A stretch of 64,000 nt of DNA, taken from Hyposmocoma kahamanoa (Eukaryota > Arthropoda > Insecta > Lepidoptera > Cosmopterigidae). Numbering within the stretch: position 1 is the first letter of the stretch; each line of letters begins with the position of its first letter. The stretch is from positions 6,479,789 to 6,543,788 of the forward strand of contig NW_020653750.1 in the NCBI RefSeq assembly GCF_003589595.1. Direction: 5' to 3'. The notes under the pieces were generated by a model. It worked only from the letters and a program-made list of their open reading frames with translations, was not told where the DNA came from and did not search any database. Positions 46,258 through 57,249 of this stretch are shown in pieces. The position numbers were made by a program, and so were the translations under genes.

Positions 46258-46492
46258 TTACCACTGGCAACTACTGGGATAGTTTAAATTCCATTCGTCA
46301 CCAGTGGCAACAACACATCCTTTTATCCCATTTGTCATCACCTGGTAACATATGGGTTTTTCCCCATATGCCGTCAGTGGAAATCGCCACTGGCAACAAC
46401 TGACATTTTTTATCCCGTTTGTCACCACCTGGTAACAGATGGGTTTTTTTGTTGCCAGTGGGAACAAAGCCAGTGGTGACAAAAAGCGGTCA
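46258..46492. repeat. Palindromic tandem repeat (about 87-bp unit)
   Basis: CCAGTGGCAACAAC (46,301) and CCACTGGCAACAAC (46,388) each precede a TATCCC(A/G)TTTGTCA(T/C)CACCTGG block, spacing 87 bp; a partial unit starts at 46,261. GTTGCCAGTGGGAAC and CCAGTGGTGAC at 46,450-46,482 are reverse partners of the left units, so the block can also fold back. Confidence 0.7.
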
Positions 46493-46720
46493 CAAGTATT
46501 TTTAGTATGGTATCAGTGTCTTGTTTTGAAACTATGTACAAAAGAAAACAAATAACATAATAATAGTATTGTTTACATATAATATAAGATGGGTATTCAA
46601 TGACATCAAATTAATGTTACATTACAATAATAAGGTAATATTAATCTAATACTGCTGTAACCAAGCCAATTTGCAGACTACTCAACTCCTCTCTTTTAGT
46701 AAAACTATCTTGTTTGGGCT

Positions 46721-47014
46721 TGTTGCGGCCCCATCAACTCTGCTCGTGGAATCCACACTCCATCTGTCTGGTCACAGGAACCGGCCCTCCGTGGAGCTAG
46801 AGAAGGGCGGCGGCGCCTGTAGTTTTAATTACTTTAAATTGTGTTTTGGTATAGTTAGATAGTTTGCTTTAAGAATATTAACAGGTACTTTTTGTATGTG
46901 ATTTGTGACGTGTGCCGCCGCTCCATTCGTCTTTAACCTTTCTAACAGTAAAGTTGTTACCACTCAGCTTTGGTCTTTTATTAGATATATTAGGCCCATT
47001 ATGTTCCTGAAACA
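46721..47014 (+). repeat. 5' LTR of BEL/Pao element
   Basis: 294 bp, TG...CA ends. No mismatch with 53,585-53,878 was found on reading. Expected to hold the promoter and polyadenylation signals; no canonical AATAAA is visible. Confidence 0.95.
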
Positions 47015-47019
47015 TAAAT

Positions 47020-47036
47020 TGGCGACCGTGACAGGA
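47020..47036 (+). promoter_or_regulatory. Primer-binding site (tRNA-Arg type likely)
   Basis: TGGCGACCGTGACAGGA lies 5 bp after the LTR. Its complement would be a tRNA 3' end of the form TCACGGTCG-CCA, which fits an insect tRNA-Arg(UCG) as I remember it. The TGG start, pairing with the CCA end, is what identifies a PBS. Confidence 0.75.
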
Positions 47037-48128
47037 CAGTAGTGCCAAAATAGCTACAGGTCCCGATTATTCTGCTACGCTAATTCAAGATTTGAAGAGG
47101 TCACAAGTTCACGTGAGACGATATCAAGGCCCTATTCCGCCTTGCGCCGACACCCAGAAAACCAGAGACAGGTGAAGGTCTCTTCTGCAGCTGTGTTGAC
47201 GCCTATCAATCGTCCGGTCCGGTAAATGAGACAGTGAATCCCTCTTACCGCAAGCTCCGCCACGTGGACTGTCGACGGCCATCGAAGCAGATCAGGAGAC
47301 GAAGTTGGAGCCACTCTGCAAGCTTAAAAGAAGATTTTCTACTGCACGGCAAACATTAAGCACGACACGAGCAAAGATTCAGCAAGAAACGAGCAGTTAA
47401 AGGTCAAATACATCGTGCCGCCATTGCCGACTCATCACACGAGCTAAGTGCCTTCCTTTGTCCTCCCTATTCTAATCCAAATCTCCTAAAGGTTAATTCC
47501 GAATCATTTTCAAGTAAATTTTCTAGCATTGAGCTAATTTTTACCAAACAGTCGATACTTGCGCAAATACCTATTATACTTGCCCATATTTAATTGCAAG
47601 GAGTTAAATACTACTAACTACAGTTAAATTACTAGAACAAATTGCCTTAAAATAACAATATTCACGAATAAAATACAAATAATAAGCCATTATCTATTTA
47701 ATTTTTACAAACGTACGGTTTGCGTACCCATTTACTTAACCTAACTTAAAATTAACTTACCTCTAAATACTTACCTTTAATCAGTTATTATTAGTTTTAT
47801 CCACGTCCCATACTCGTATTTACATATCAATTATCTATTGCTGTAGTTCACGCATTTTTTGCCGAACATTCCAGGTGACAACTCGCTGCATTTGTTGCAA
47901 ACAGGTTCCGGGCCTGCCTATTGTTTTCGGTTGGCAACAGCTGATGCAGTGACCGGTGCCGCGTACAGGTTACGTCGCAGTGAGGAGCGTGAGATTGAAC
48001 CTTTTATTCCTTTATTATTAATATCTTTCTATATTGCCTGCTTCAAATTTTGCGATTGGATTTAAATACTAACATATTTTGCTCAGTTTTATACATTGTA
48101 AGTGAATTGTTTTATATTTTTAAATATC
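47037..48128 (+). other. BEL/Pao leader region
   Basis: About 1.1 kb of non-coding sequence between PBS and the first polyprotein ATG. It is GC-richer at first, then strongly AT-rich, with several short upstream ORFs. It probably holds the RNA packaging signal; this is an inference from position only. Confidence 0.6.
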
Positions 48129-51100
48129 ATGACGGAAAAGGCGGAGGCTACTGCTAATTTTGCGAGTTTAAAATTGGCTGTAATCAAAAGAAGTTCAATT
48201 AAAGGGCAAATTACAAAATTCAAAAACTATTTGGATAAGGTAACTAGTAAACCGCATCTGTCCAATATAGAACTAACCGAGTTAAATTTAAAATTAACTA
48301 AGTTTGAGGCTTTGGCAGCAAGATTCGATGAGTTGCAAACTGAAATCGAAATATTAAATTGCGATGAATTAGACGAAGAAAACGAAATTCGAGAAAATAT
48401 TGAGCATGAAATAATTATTAGTATGGCGACTGCAAAAACCTGTTTAGAGTTCAATTCTATGAGTGAATTGCGACGCAATTCTGTACCAAATCATTGCTCC
48501 TTTGATAATGAGAGTGCAATTAAATTGCCTCAAATACAAATTGCAAGGTTTGATGGTTCTCATTTTCGCTGGCTTGAATTTCGAGATATATTTAAAAGTT
48601 TAATTCATGACAATTCCAAAATATCTCCTATTCAAAAATTTTACTATTTGAATTCATATTTGGAAGGTGAAGCGGCGAGAGTCGTTTCAAACTTGGAGAT
48701 CTCCAGTGATAATTACAAGGAAGCGTGGGCGTTGCTTAACGAACGGTATGATAATAAGCGTTTGTTGATAGATCACCACCTTAATTCGTTATGTAATATT
48801 CAGCCTATGATACGCGAGTCCGAAAAATCGCTTCGGTTTTTAGTAGATCACGTTTCTAAAAACCTACGAGCTTTATCTACTTTAGGCCTGCCCACAGACC
48901 AGTGGGACATTTTACTTATTTTCATTTTAACTAAAAAACTTGATTCACGAACAGTTACAAAGTGGGAGGAGGCGAGAAATGCACTGGATGACATTCCAAC
49001 ATTGGACATATTTAATAATTTCTTAAACGATCGTGCAAATGTATTACAAGCTTTAAGTAGAAACAAAAGTTCTAGTCAAAACTTTAATTCACAACAGCAG
49101 CATTCCTCGCATTCGGCCCCTACTCCTAAATTCAGCTCAAACAAAACTCAATTCTCTCTTGCTAGCACTAAACATGATGTGCCTACTAATTATTCAATAA
49201 ATTGCATAATTTGCAATGACAGCAGTCATAGGATTTACGACTGCCCAATTTTCAGGAATAAAAATATACAAGAGAGAATTTTAGACGTTTCGAAACTTAA
49301 ACTTTGTTCCAATTGTTTACGGCAAGGTCACACAATGTCTCAATGCAAAATGGGTCCTTGTCGCCATTGCAAGAAGCGTCATAATACTTTGCTTCACCAG
49401 CCAATTGTAAATACTAATACAAATACAGGTACTAATTCTGATACAGTTACTAACACAAACACAGTTAACTCAGTAGTGTCATTTTCCAAACAAAATAATA
49501 ATGTATACAACACCACACAAGTTCTGCTTTCCACGGCGTTGATCAAGGTTACAAACCCTATCACAAATAAATCATTAAATGTTCGCGCCCTATTAGATTG
49601 TGGAAGCCAATCTTCATTTATTAGCCAAGCATTGAGAGACAAATTGTCTCTGCAAACCAATCTAATTAATACTTTAAATATTGTAGGTATTGGCAACAAT
49701 TCATCCAACCAAGTAAAGGAGAATTGCATTGCCCAAATAAATTCTTTAGCAAACAATTCATACCAGGTCACTCTGTCATGTCTAGTATTGAGAGAGTTGA
49801 CTGGTGAGCTGCCAAAGGCTCCTATTGATATGCGCCAATTAGCTTTGCCTAGTAATATAAGGCTAGCTGACCCTAATTTTGGTCAACCAGCACCTATTGA
49901 TGTTTTAATAGGTGCCGATTTATTCTGGGACATTTTGAGAGGCGAACCACGTCCTCTGGGTTCAAATAACCTCAAGTTACAAAATTCTCGCCTAGGTTGG
50001 TTGATCGCCGGTCCTATTCCAACTAATGTCAAATTATCTGATACCAAGTTACCTATTCATTGCAATCATGCAACTCTTTCGAAGTCTTCTAAAGACGATT
50101 TTGTAAATGAATATTTACCTAAATTCTGGGAATTGGAAGAGATTCCCCAAAAAATAATTCTGAGCGAAAATGACAAAATGTGTGAAGAGCACTACATAAC
50201 TAATACTGTACGCCAAAGTACAGGGCGATTTTGTGTAAAGTTGCCCCTAATTGATTCTCCTGATTGTCTGGGAGATTCCTATTATTCAGCCAGAAAACGG
50301 CTATTCAATCTAGAAAAACGCTTTAAGCAAAATTCCGCTTTAAAGTCACAATATATTGATTTTATCCTAGATTATGCTAAATTAGACCATTTATCACAGT
50401 CCCCCATCGATAAACCAAGTCCATCTTATTTTTTGTGCCATCACGCTGTGTTCAAGAAAGACAGTGAGTCAACTAAGACAAGAGTAGTGTTTGACGGTTC
50501 GAATCCCACGTCCTCTGGGTACTCGCTTAACGATATCCTCATGGTTGGTCCAAACATACAAGACTCTCTTTTCTCTATTCTAATTAGAGCGCGACAATAC
50601 AAATTCCTATTGTGTGGCGATATTGAGAAAATGTATCGTCAAATAAGGGTACACGAAGACGATCGCAATTTACAATTAATACTATGGAGAGAGGAAGAGT
50701 CACAACCAATCAAGACGTTGCGATTAGATACTCTCACTTACGGCACTGCAAGTGCGAGTTATTTAAGCACAAGATCTCTCTGGCAGGTGGGCGAGGAGTC
50801 TGAGGACGACATTATTAAAACTATAATACAAAGGGATTTTTACGTAGATGACTTAATAACTGGCGCTAACGATGAACAACAATTACGCTACATAAAGAAG
50901 TCAGTCTCAGCAGCTCTAAGCTCTGCTTGCTTCAATTTAAGAAAATTTAAGAGTAATTTGTCTACTATTTTTGAAAGTTCAGATTTAGATACTCAACAAA
51001 ATTTAACAATAAGTGAATCATCGAGCACTCTCGGTCTTGGATGGAACCCTTCCAATGATATTTTGCACTTCCCATTTCAGGTCCCATCCTCAAATAATCT

Positions 51101-53555
51101 TATCACTAAACGATTTATTATGTCGAATTCTTTCAAAATATTTGATCCGTTAGGATTGCTAAGTCCTTGTATAATTAAGCCAAAAATTATATTACAAGAT
51201 TTATGGTCACAAAAGGTTGACTGGGACGAGCCCGTCAATCAAATTACAACAAATGAATGGCTTGAATTTACTAACAATTTGAGTTCACTTTCTAATTTAC
51301 AAGTACCCCGACGAGTAGTCTGCGATTCGCCTGAGGTCGTAGAAATGCATTCATTCAGCGATGCATCACAGCGAGCCTACGGTGCGTGTGTTTACATTCG
51401 CTCTATAGATGAGAATGATGACGTAACCGTCAGGCTTTTGTGTGCGAAATCAAAGGTCGCTAGCCTAAAACCCGTTACGATTCCTCGCCTGGAACTATGC
51501 GCTGCATTACTCGCCGCCCGATTATGTAACTCTGTTATCGATGCAATTAGATACCAGCCATCACGTATTGTACACTGGTGCGACAGCAGCGTAGTTTTAG
51601 CATTGCTCAAAACAAACACAAATAAATTAAAAACTTTTGTAGCTAATCGCATTGGAGAAATCAATGAAACAACTAAGTCATCCGCCTGGAAATATGTTCC
51701 CTCAGCTTTAAATCCAGCTGACCTAATTTCTCGTGGTGTCACTGCCAGTCAGCTTCAAGACCTGGAATTATGGTGGTCAGGTCCAAGTTTTTTATCCCAG
51801 GATGAATCTTGTTGGCCCGAACTTCCTTCTCACTCTGAAAATGAAAACTTACCAGAAATTAAAAGCTTACGAACTAAAAATACACTAAATACTAAAAACT
51901 TACAAACTAAAACTACGCAATATTCAAAACATTTACACAAACCAAACTTACAAATTCCTACTTACTTAACTACTAACAAATACATACATAAATGTTCAAT
52001 TCCATCTCACACTAAAAATGAAATGCCTGAAACAATGGCGTACAATATGTCACTAGTAAACAACGAATCCATTATCAATTTTGAGAATTATTCAAAATTA
52101 ACTAAATTACAAAGAACTTTTGCTTACGTTCAACGCTTTGTTTTTAATTTAAAGAACCCTAAAACTAAACAGTTAGGAATTCTAACTACCGACGAATTAA
52201 ATAAATCTTTCTCTTACCTGTGTTCCATAGCACAACAGCAATCATTTCCTATTGAGTATAATTTACTGTCCAAGAAATTAGAATTGAAAACTAAATCCAA
52301 AATCATATCACTTTCACCTTTCTTTGAAAATAATCTAATTAGAGTAGGTGGCCGTATTAGTAACTCTCAATACTGCTATAACAAAAAACATCCAATTGTG
52401 TTGGACTCATCGCACCACTTAACACGGCTTATATTTGAACGTGAGCATATACGCACTTTGCATGCTGGCCCCCAATCATTGCTGGCTACTATTAGAGAGC
52501 TTGTTTGGCCTATCAATGGAAGGCGCGTCGCACGGCGCACTGTAAATAACTGCGTACGCTGCCGTCGCGTTCAACCTAAAGCGCTATGCCCAAAAATGGG
52601 CAATCTACCACCCCAGCGACTAATTCCAGACTTTCCTTTTACGTCGGTGGGCTTAGACTTTGCAGGCCCCTTTCAAATTATAAATAGAAAAGGACGTGGT
52701 GCCAAATTAGTAAAGTGTTACTTATGCCTATTTGTCTGTATGAAATATAAATGCATTCACTTAGAAGCAGTCAGTGATTTATCAAAGGACGCCTTTATCA
52801 TGACCTTTAGACGATTTGTTTCTCGTAGAGGAAAGCCAGTCGAAGTGTTTTGTGACAATGGGCGTAATTTCGTTGCAGGTGATAAGGAATTGTCTAATTT
52901 TTTAAAACAAAGTAACGTTTCTTTATCTGAATTTGCGGCCCAAGAAGGCGTAAGGTTCAATTTTATTCCTGCGTACGCTCCTCACTTCGGCGGAATCTGG
53001 GAATCCGGTGTAAAATCGGCCAAATTCCATTTAAAACGAGTCATGGGCAATTCTCATTTAACCTTTGAAGAATTGTCTACATTATTTGCGCAAGTGGAGG
53101 CAGTTTTGAATAGTCGTCCCTTGTGTCCCCTATCCAACTCTCCTAACGACTTCCTCTATCTCTCACCAGGGCACTTCCTCGTGGGGCGACCTCTAACTGC
53201 CCTACCCACTCCTACCTTGGAGGAACGTGCTGCCAATTCTCTAGCACGCTACGCACGGCTCGAGAAAATTCACCAACATTTTTGGAACCGGTGGCAAAAG
53301 GAGTATATAGCCGAACTGCAACAAAGAAGAAAGTGGAAGACAGAGACGGACAATCAAAGATTAAAGATTGGCGACTTGGTGCTCCTTCAAGAAGACCATG
53401 TTCCACCACTCTGTTGGCGTCTCGGTCGAGTCCAGAGACTATTTCCGGGCTCCGATGGAATTTCACGAGTTGCAGAAGTAAACACAACGAGAGGAAGTGT
53501 ACGACGTCCATTGGTTCGCCTGTGTCCGCTGCACCCTACTGTAAGTCAGTGCTGA
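48129..53555 (+). CDS. BEL/Pao gag-pol polyprotein
   Basis: The reading frame is open from 48,102 (1,817 codons). I prefer the ATG at 48,129 (MTEKAEATAN), giving about 1,808 aa, because the nine residues before it are hydrophobic and unlike a gag start. Residue numbers below count from 48,102. A gag-like region (DUF1759 type, about 140-290) is followed by CCHC-type knuckles (Cys368 and Cys402 onward, C-x2-C-x4-H-x4-C). The aspartic protease has LLDCGS (Asp499). Reverse transcriptase has catalytic Asp840 and YVDD at 914-917. RNase H has Asp1087, Glu1131 and Asp1161. Integrase has an HHCC zinc site (His1449 to Cys1487) and the DDE triad Asp1519, Asp1585, Glu1634. A C-terminal DUF5641-type domain covers about 1,700-1,810. 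All key residues are present, with no stop or frameshift. The product is made and cut by its own protease in virus-like particles, by analogy with the family. Confidence 0.95.
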   Translation: MTEKAEATANFASLKLAVIKRSSIKGQITKFKNYLDKVTSKPHLSNIELTELNLKLTKFEALAARFDELQTEIEILNCDELDEENEIRENIEHEIIISMATAKTCLEFNSMSELRRNSVPNHCSFDNESAIKLPQIQIARFDGSHFRWLEFRDIFKSLIHDNSKISPIQKFYYLNSYLEGEAARVVSNLEISSDNYKEAWALLNERYDNKRLLIDHHLNSLCNIQPMIRESEKSLRFLVDHVSKNLRALSTLGLPTDQWDILLIFILTKKLDSRTVTKWEEARNALDDIPTLDIFNNFLNDRANVLQALSRNKSSSQNFNSQQQHSSHSAPTPKFSSNKTQFSLASTKHDVPTNYSINCIICNDSSHRIYDCPIFRNKNIQERILDVSKLKLCSNCLRQGHTMSQCKMGPCRHCKKRHNTLLHQPIVNTNTNTGTNSDTVTNTNTVNSVVSFSKQNNNVYNTTQVLLSTALIKVTNPITNKSLNVRALLDCGSQSSFISQALRDKLSLQTNLINTLNIVGIGNNSSNQVKENCIAQINSLANNSYQVTLSCLVLRELTGELPKAPIDMRQLALPSNIRLADPNFGQPAPIDVLIGADLFWDILRGEPRPLGSNNLKLQNSRLGWLIAGPIPTNVKLSDTKLPIHCNHATLSKSSKDDFVNEYLPKFWELEEIPQKIILSENDKMCEEHYITNTVRQSTGRFCVKLPLIDSPDCLGDSYYSARKRLFNLEKRFKQNSALKSQYIDFILDYAKLDHLSQSPIDKPSPSYFLCHHAVFKKDSESTKTRVVFDGSNPTSSGYSLNDILMVGPNIQDSLFSILIRARQYKFLLCGDIEKMYRQIRVHEDDRNLQLILWREEESQPIKTLRLDTLTYGTASASYLSTRSLWQVGEESEDDIIKTIIQRDFYVDDLITGANDEQQLRYIKKSVSAALSSACFNLRKFKSNLSTIFESSDLDTQQNLTISESSSTLGLGWNPSNDILHFPFQVPSSNNLITKRFIMSNSFKIFDPLGLLSPCIIKPKIILQDLWSQKVDWDEPVNQITTNEWLEFTNNLSSLSNLQVPRRVVCDSPEVVEMHSFSDASQRAYGACVYIRSIDENDDVTVRLLCAKSKVASLKPVTIPRLELCAALLAARLCNSVIDAIRYQPSRIVHWCDSSVVLALLKTNTNKLKTFVANRIGEINETTKSSAWKYVPSALNPADLISRGVTASQLQDLELWWSGPSFLSQDESCWPELPSHSENENLPEIKSLRTKNTLNTKNLQTKTTQYSKHLHKPNLQIPTYLTTNKYIHKCSIPSHTKNEMPETMAYNMSLVNNESIINFENYSKLTKLQRTFAYVQRFVFNLKNPKTKQLGILTTDELNKSFSYLCSIAQQQSFPIEYNLLSKKLELKTKSKIISLSPFFENNLIRVGGRISNSQYCYNKKHPIVLDSSHHLTRLIFEREHIRTLHAGPQSLLATIRELVWPINGRRVARRTVNNCVRCRRVQPKALCPKMGNLPPQRLIPDFPFTSVGLDFAGPFQIINRKGRGAKLVKCYLCLFVCMKYKCIHLEAVSDLSKDAFIMTFRRFVSRRGKPVEVFCDNGRNFVAGDKELSNFLKQSNVSLSEFAAQEGVRFNFIPAYAPHFGGIWESGVKSAKFHLKRVMGNSHLTFEELSTLFAQVEAVLNSRPLCPLSNSPNDFLYLSPGHFLVGRPLTALPTPTLEERAANSLARYARLEKIHQHFWNRWQKEYIAELQQRRKWKTETDNQRLKIGDLVLLQEDHVPPLCWRLGRVQRLFPGSDGISRVAEVNTTRGSVRRPLVRLCPLHPTVSQC

Positions 53556-53572
53556 AAGAGGGATCTTTCAGC

Positions 53573-53584
53573 GAAGGGGGAAGA
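53573..53584 (+). promoter_or_regulatory. Polypurine tract
   Basis: GAAGGGGGAAGA directly abuts the right LTR; it primes plus-strand synthesis in LTR elements. Confidence 0.85.
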
Positions 53585-53878
53585 TGTTGCGGCCCCATCA
53601 ACTCTGCTCGTGGAATCCACACTCCATCTGTCTGGTCACAGGAACCGGCCCTCCGTGGAGCTAGAGAAGGGCGGCGGCGCCTGTAGTTTTAATTACTTTA
53701 AATTGTGTTTTGGTATAGTTAGATAGTTTGCTTTAAGAATATTAACAGGTACTTTTTGTATGTGATTTGTGACGTGTGCCGCCGCTCCATTCGTCTTTAA
53801 CCTTTCTAACAGTAAAGTTGTTACCACTCAGCTTTGGTCTTTTATTAGATATATTAGGCCCATTATGTTCCTGAAACA
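53585..53878 (+). repeat. 3' LTR of BEL/Pao element
   Basis: 294 bp, same sequence as the 5' LTR by eye, followed by the target repeat GGGCT. Confidence 0.95.
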
Positions 53879-53883
53879 GGGCT

Positions 53884-55629
53884 CATTAAATTGGTCTCGC
53901 CGAGTTGTTAATTTATAGGTGAGGACCTTATTGATTTTTGGAGTACATTGTTTTATAAATGAAATATTATTAATACAATTTCCATTAATTGCTGTTTTAT
54001 TATTTTCAGCTGCGATAATAGTGTCTTCACAGTAATTACACAATTAGTGAACAAAAATGTTTACTAATTTGTTTAATCTTACATACCGCGTCTCTAAATC
54101 ATTATTGGTTAGTCAAGTTCCGTATTATGTACCAGATATCAGAATATTCTTCCTTTTCAACCATTACCGAATCATGTAGTCATTAAAATTATTAATTTCT
54201 TTTGATTTTACCAACTCCATTATTGAATCTTCGATTTTGTATTGCCCGGTATTTTCAATATGCTCTTTTATAAACAGTATTAAGAGTGAATTAAGGGTTA
54301 CTATCAACTCTTTTAGTTTTATTAGATTTTGCCTAAGCTCCTTTTCTTTTTTCGAATACGTTGTGGAAAATAATAGTAGCGTCAGGAAATTCCTTTCTAG
54401 GGCTGGAACCTTTTATTTGTGCGTCAAGAAATGTATAAATGAGGGATTTATATTGGTTCCTCGGTACTGTCCACATCCTTATGAACTATGTATGTAACTC
54501 GCAGAAATGTTTTGGGTGATTTTTAATGTTTCCTCAATGAATAAAGGTCTCGTATTGCAAAATATATATGCAAAATATCAATATTTCAGTAGATTCGTCT
54601 TGGTAGTCCTCAAACAAGAACCTTGCAAATTTTGAGACACTTCAACTTCATGAACATTCTTTAATTTCACTTTAAATACATCTTTTATTGCGTGCTCTGT
54701 TGAATTCATATTTGATTTTTTTAGTTCGATGGTTACTTAATTGTTTTGGTTGTATTTGGAACATTTGTTACAAAGTACCGATATTGAAGAATCAGTGGAC
54801 AAAACTTTATCTCCAAACTTTGCAGTGTGTGAGCCAATTCCAATATAAGTATAACATAATTCTAGTTTAGTTCATAAAAAAAATAGATTTTTCTCGTCTT
54901 GTACATTAATTACCGTTCTATAAAGAATAAAATGAATAGTTAACCGGCTAATAAACCAGCACACTAAAATGAATTTATAATATTCCCTGATTTTCACTTT
55001 GAAGTTGCGCAAAAAGACAATCATTCCTAATAACATTTTATTGTTTATATTTTTATTGCTCACTCTAGTTAAAGTGAGTCATTTCGAGAGTTAAGGTGAG
55101 CCTAAGATTATTAAAATAGGAAATTGAACAGTTACCATTTTACGAAAACAATCTTACAAGCATATTATATTTATAATCCATTTACATGATTAAAACGTCA
55201 CACGTGTCTTAGTCGATTCAGATCGCTCGGATGAGACAAAGACAAAATAAATATTATGTAGTAGGTGAAATTGATATCGCTTATTATCGTATCGTATACT
55301 CCACTTGAAGGTTATCAGTTTCCACTACCAAGGGATCGCATGATGAGATTATACTCACCCTAATAAATATTACTCGACAAATGTGGCTTCGGTTGCGATG
55401 GCTTGTACTGCAATGCGAGTGGTTGACAGGTCGAGGTATTTAGTGTTAATAAGACGTATTATTTATTAGATCACAAATGAACGGAGGAATGATCTCATTG
55501 TGAAGCGTATAGATTATTCGTATTTTAAGATCGTTCTACCATTTCAAACTTTTCCTCCCATTCTTAACAAAAATTGTCTTAGTACAAGTTACCCTATATT
55601 TGAATATGCTGATTTATATTTGATTAATA
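53884..55629. other. No gene recognised
   Basis: AT-rich, short ORFs only, none with a recognisable domain. Confidence 0.4.
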
Positions 55630-55735
55630 ATTTTACCCGTACCCTTCAAAATCAGAACGCAGTAATGTGAGCATTGCTGCTTGGCGGCAGAAACAGGTAA
55701 GATGGGAGTACTTTCCTGGACGAACTCTATCTCAA
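55630..55735 (-). repeat. Family-B repeat, 5' part
   Basis: CCCTTCAAAATCAGAACGCAG through GCTTGGCGGCAGAAACAGG to TTCCTGGACGAACTCTATC; only the first third of the element, truncated at both ends. Confidence 0.65.
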
Positions 55736-55794
55736 TTATTGTGTGTTACCTCAGCTAATATAAATTTGATTAATTGGTTTTTATATCGATCACT

Positions 55795-55905
55795 ATCTAT
55801 ACTCCCCGGGGTGAATTCCGTTGCTTTGATAGACCTAGTATTGGGAATTTTCTAGTTAAGATAATTGGTGTCGTTATCTGGCACATTATACATTTTGAAC
55901 GTCTG
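55795..55905 (+). repeat. SINE-D 3' part
   Basis: GGTGAATTCCGTTGCTTTGA, TATTGGGAATTTTCTAG and TATCTGGCACATTATAC match 33,595-33,680; the tRNA-like head is missing. Confidence 0.55.
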
Positions 55906-56344
55906 TTTTTAATTTTATTGCTCCTCTCAAGGCATGCATCACCTGTAAATTTCTCTGAACCCAGCTCTCCCGCCAGCTGTTTCGTGTGCAATTAAATTGA
56001 AATCGATAAAGCTTATATCATTTCACACGAGCTATTTGTGATAACAGTACACGAAACAAACTTGTTATAACAATGCGTTGAGGATGCTGATGGGGCTACT
56101 GCGCTACTGCAGGCAGCCTGTCAGGAATGTTCGCGACAGCGCCCACAGACATTCTCTACTATACTGTGAAAGAACACCGATTTTATTTTTCATCTTCGTA
56201 GTGTTCGTCAACCGATTCGATAGGGCCATAGTTATGGCAATTGACAAAAATAGTCGTAAGTGAAATTAAAATAATTACTAATTTACTAAATTGGGATACA
56301 AAAAAGTTGTTATCATCAAAGAAAAATTTATTATGTTTAAGAGT
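55906..56344. other. No gene recognised
   Basis: AT-rich sequence without supportable features. Confidence 0.4.
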
Positions 56345-56520
56345 GGTTACACACGCGTTCGTGAAACGCGCGATTGCATCGCTACACTTGCGATTTGTAG
56401 GCGATTGCATCGATGCAAGCGCGCGACTGCCTCGATACAAATGTGCGATTGCATCGCTACACTTGGCATGTATAGGCGATTGCATTGCTGCTTAAAATTG
56501 CGCGCGCGCGTGTAAAGGTA
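56345..56520. repeat. GC-rich minisatellite, 75-bp unit
   Basis: GCGATTGCATCGCTACACTTG occurs at about 56,370 and 56,445, 75 bp apart; each unit also holds a second copy of the core (AGGCGATTGCAT). The outer ends GGTTACACACGCG and CGCGCGTGTAAAGG are roughly inverted, so the block may be a MITE with an internal repeat. Confidence 0.65.
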
Positions 56521-57249
56521 GATGATTAGCGACCGCATCGCTACTGTATTAAAAGTGGCAGTGTATAAATAACCTCTCTTACAAATTCGAATTTTCAATG
56601 AGGACTTATGAAATTGATGTAGGTTTAGGTTACCAAAATCACACAAGTTTTTGATCAATCAAACATGTTTAAAGTATTTAATGCTGAGAATGCAAAGTGA
56701 CTGTGTCCGGGAGTGTATTATTATTATTATCTTTAACTATGAATTTAAAATGTCTCTCTGTGTAACGTATCGTTGTTTTCTGCATTATCTATTTGTATTA
56801 TTTGAATAGCTAGCAGTCTTCCAATCTCGACCATAGATATAGATCTCGACTATAGCAAATGTTTTCCCTCTTTCGATATCAATCTGTCGATGCGAAGTTT
56901 GTAAAGGAACATAAATAAGTATTTTTACACGCCTAAAGCCACCGAGGCGAAGTAGTAACAACATGTAGCTCATATAAGTTTCGAAGCAGAAACTTGTATC
57001 CTAAGTAAACTTCCATAGAAATATTCGCTGATGCTCGGAGCTCCAAAAACCTATTTACTGGCTTATATTTCTTAGGAGTTAAAAGCAGCCAACTTACTTC
57101 ATTTAGGATTTGGTAGAGATTTTTTATTGATAGAAATAATATATCATGTTTACAATATGTAGTGATAATTTGCAATGAGACAGACGACGACGGCGGTTTA
57201 GGGTTGTTTCCATTTCGTCTTTATTAAAAGACATTAATTTCCTACGATA
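56521..57249. other. No gene recognised
   Basis: AT-rich sequence without supportable features. Confidence 0.4.

Larger units (their letters stand above)
46721..53878 (+). mobile_element. BEL/Pao LTR retrotransposon, complete, 7,158 bp
   Basis: Both LTRs (294 bp each) appear identical base for base, start TGTTGCGG and end GAAACA. The 5-bp direct repeat GGGCT flanks the element at 46,716-46,720 and 53,879-53,883. Inside are a tRNA-type primer-binding site, a leader of about 1.1 kb, one uninterrupted gag-pol ORF and a polypurine tract. No env-like ORF follows the integrase: the ORF ends 29 bp before the right LTR. Identical LTRs mean very recent insertion, since the two copies are made identical at integration. 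It is the only element here with every part needed for movement. Confidence 0.95.

Noticed and set aside
49394..49771. 125-codon ORF antisense to the BEL/Pao ORF
   Set aside because: Shadow of the polyprotein; no domain.
53282..53686. 134-codon ORF at the end of the BEL/Pao element (possible env or accessory gene)
   Set aside because: It overlaps the integrase C-terminal part and the LTR in another frame, has no signal peptide or membrane segment, and ends in LTR sequence.
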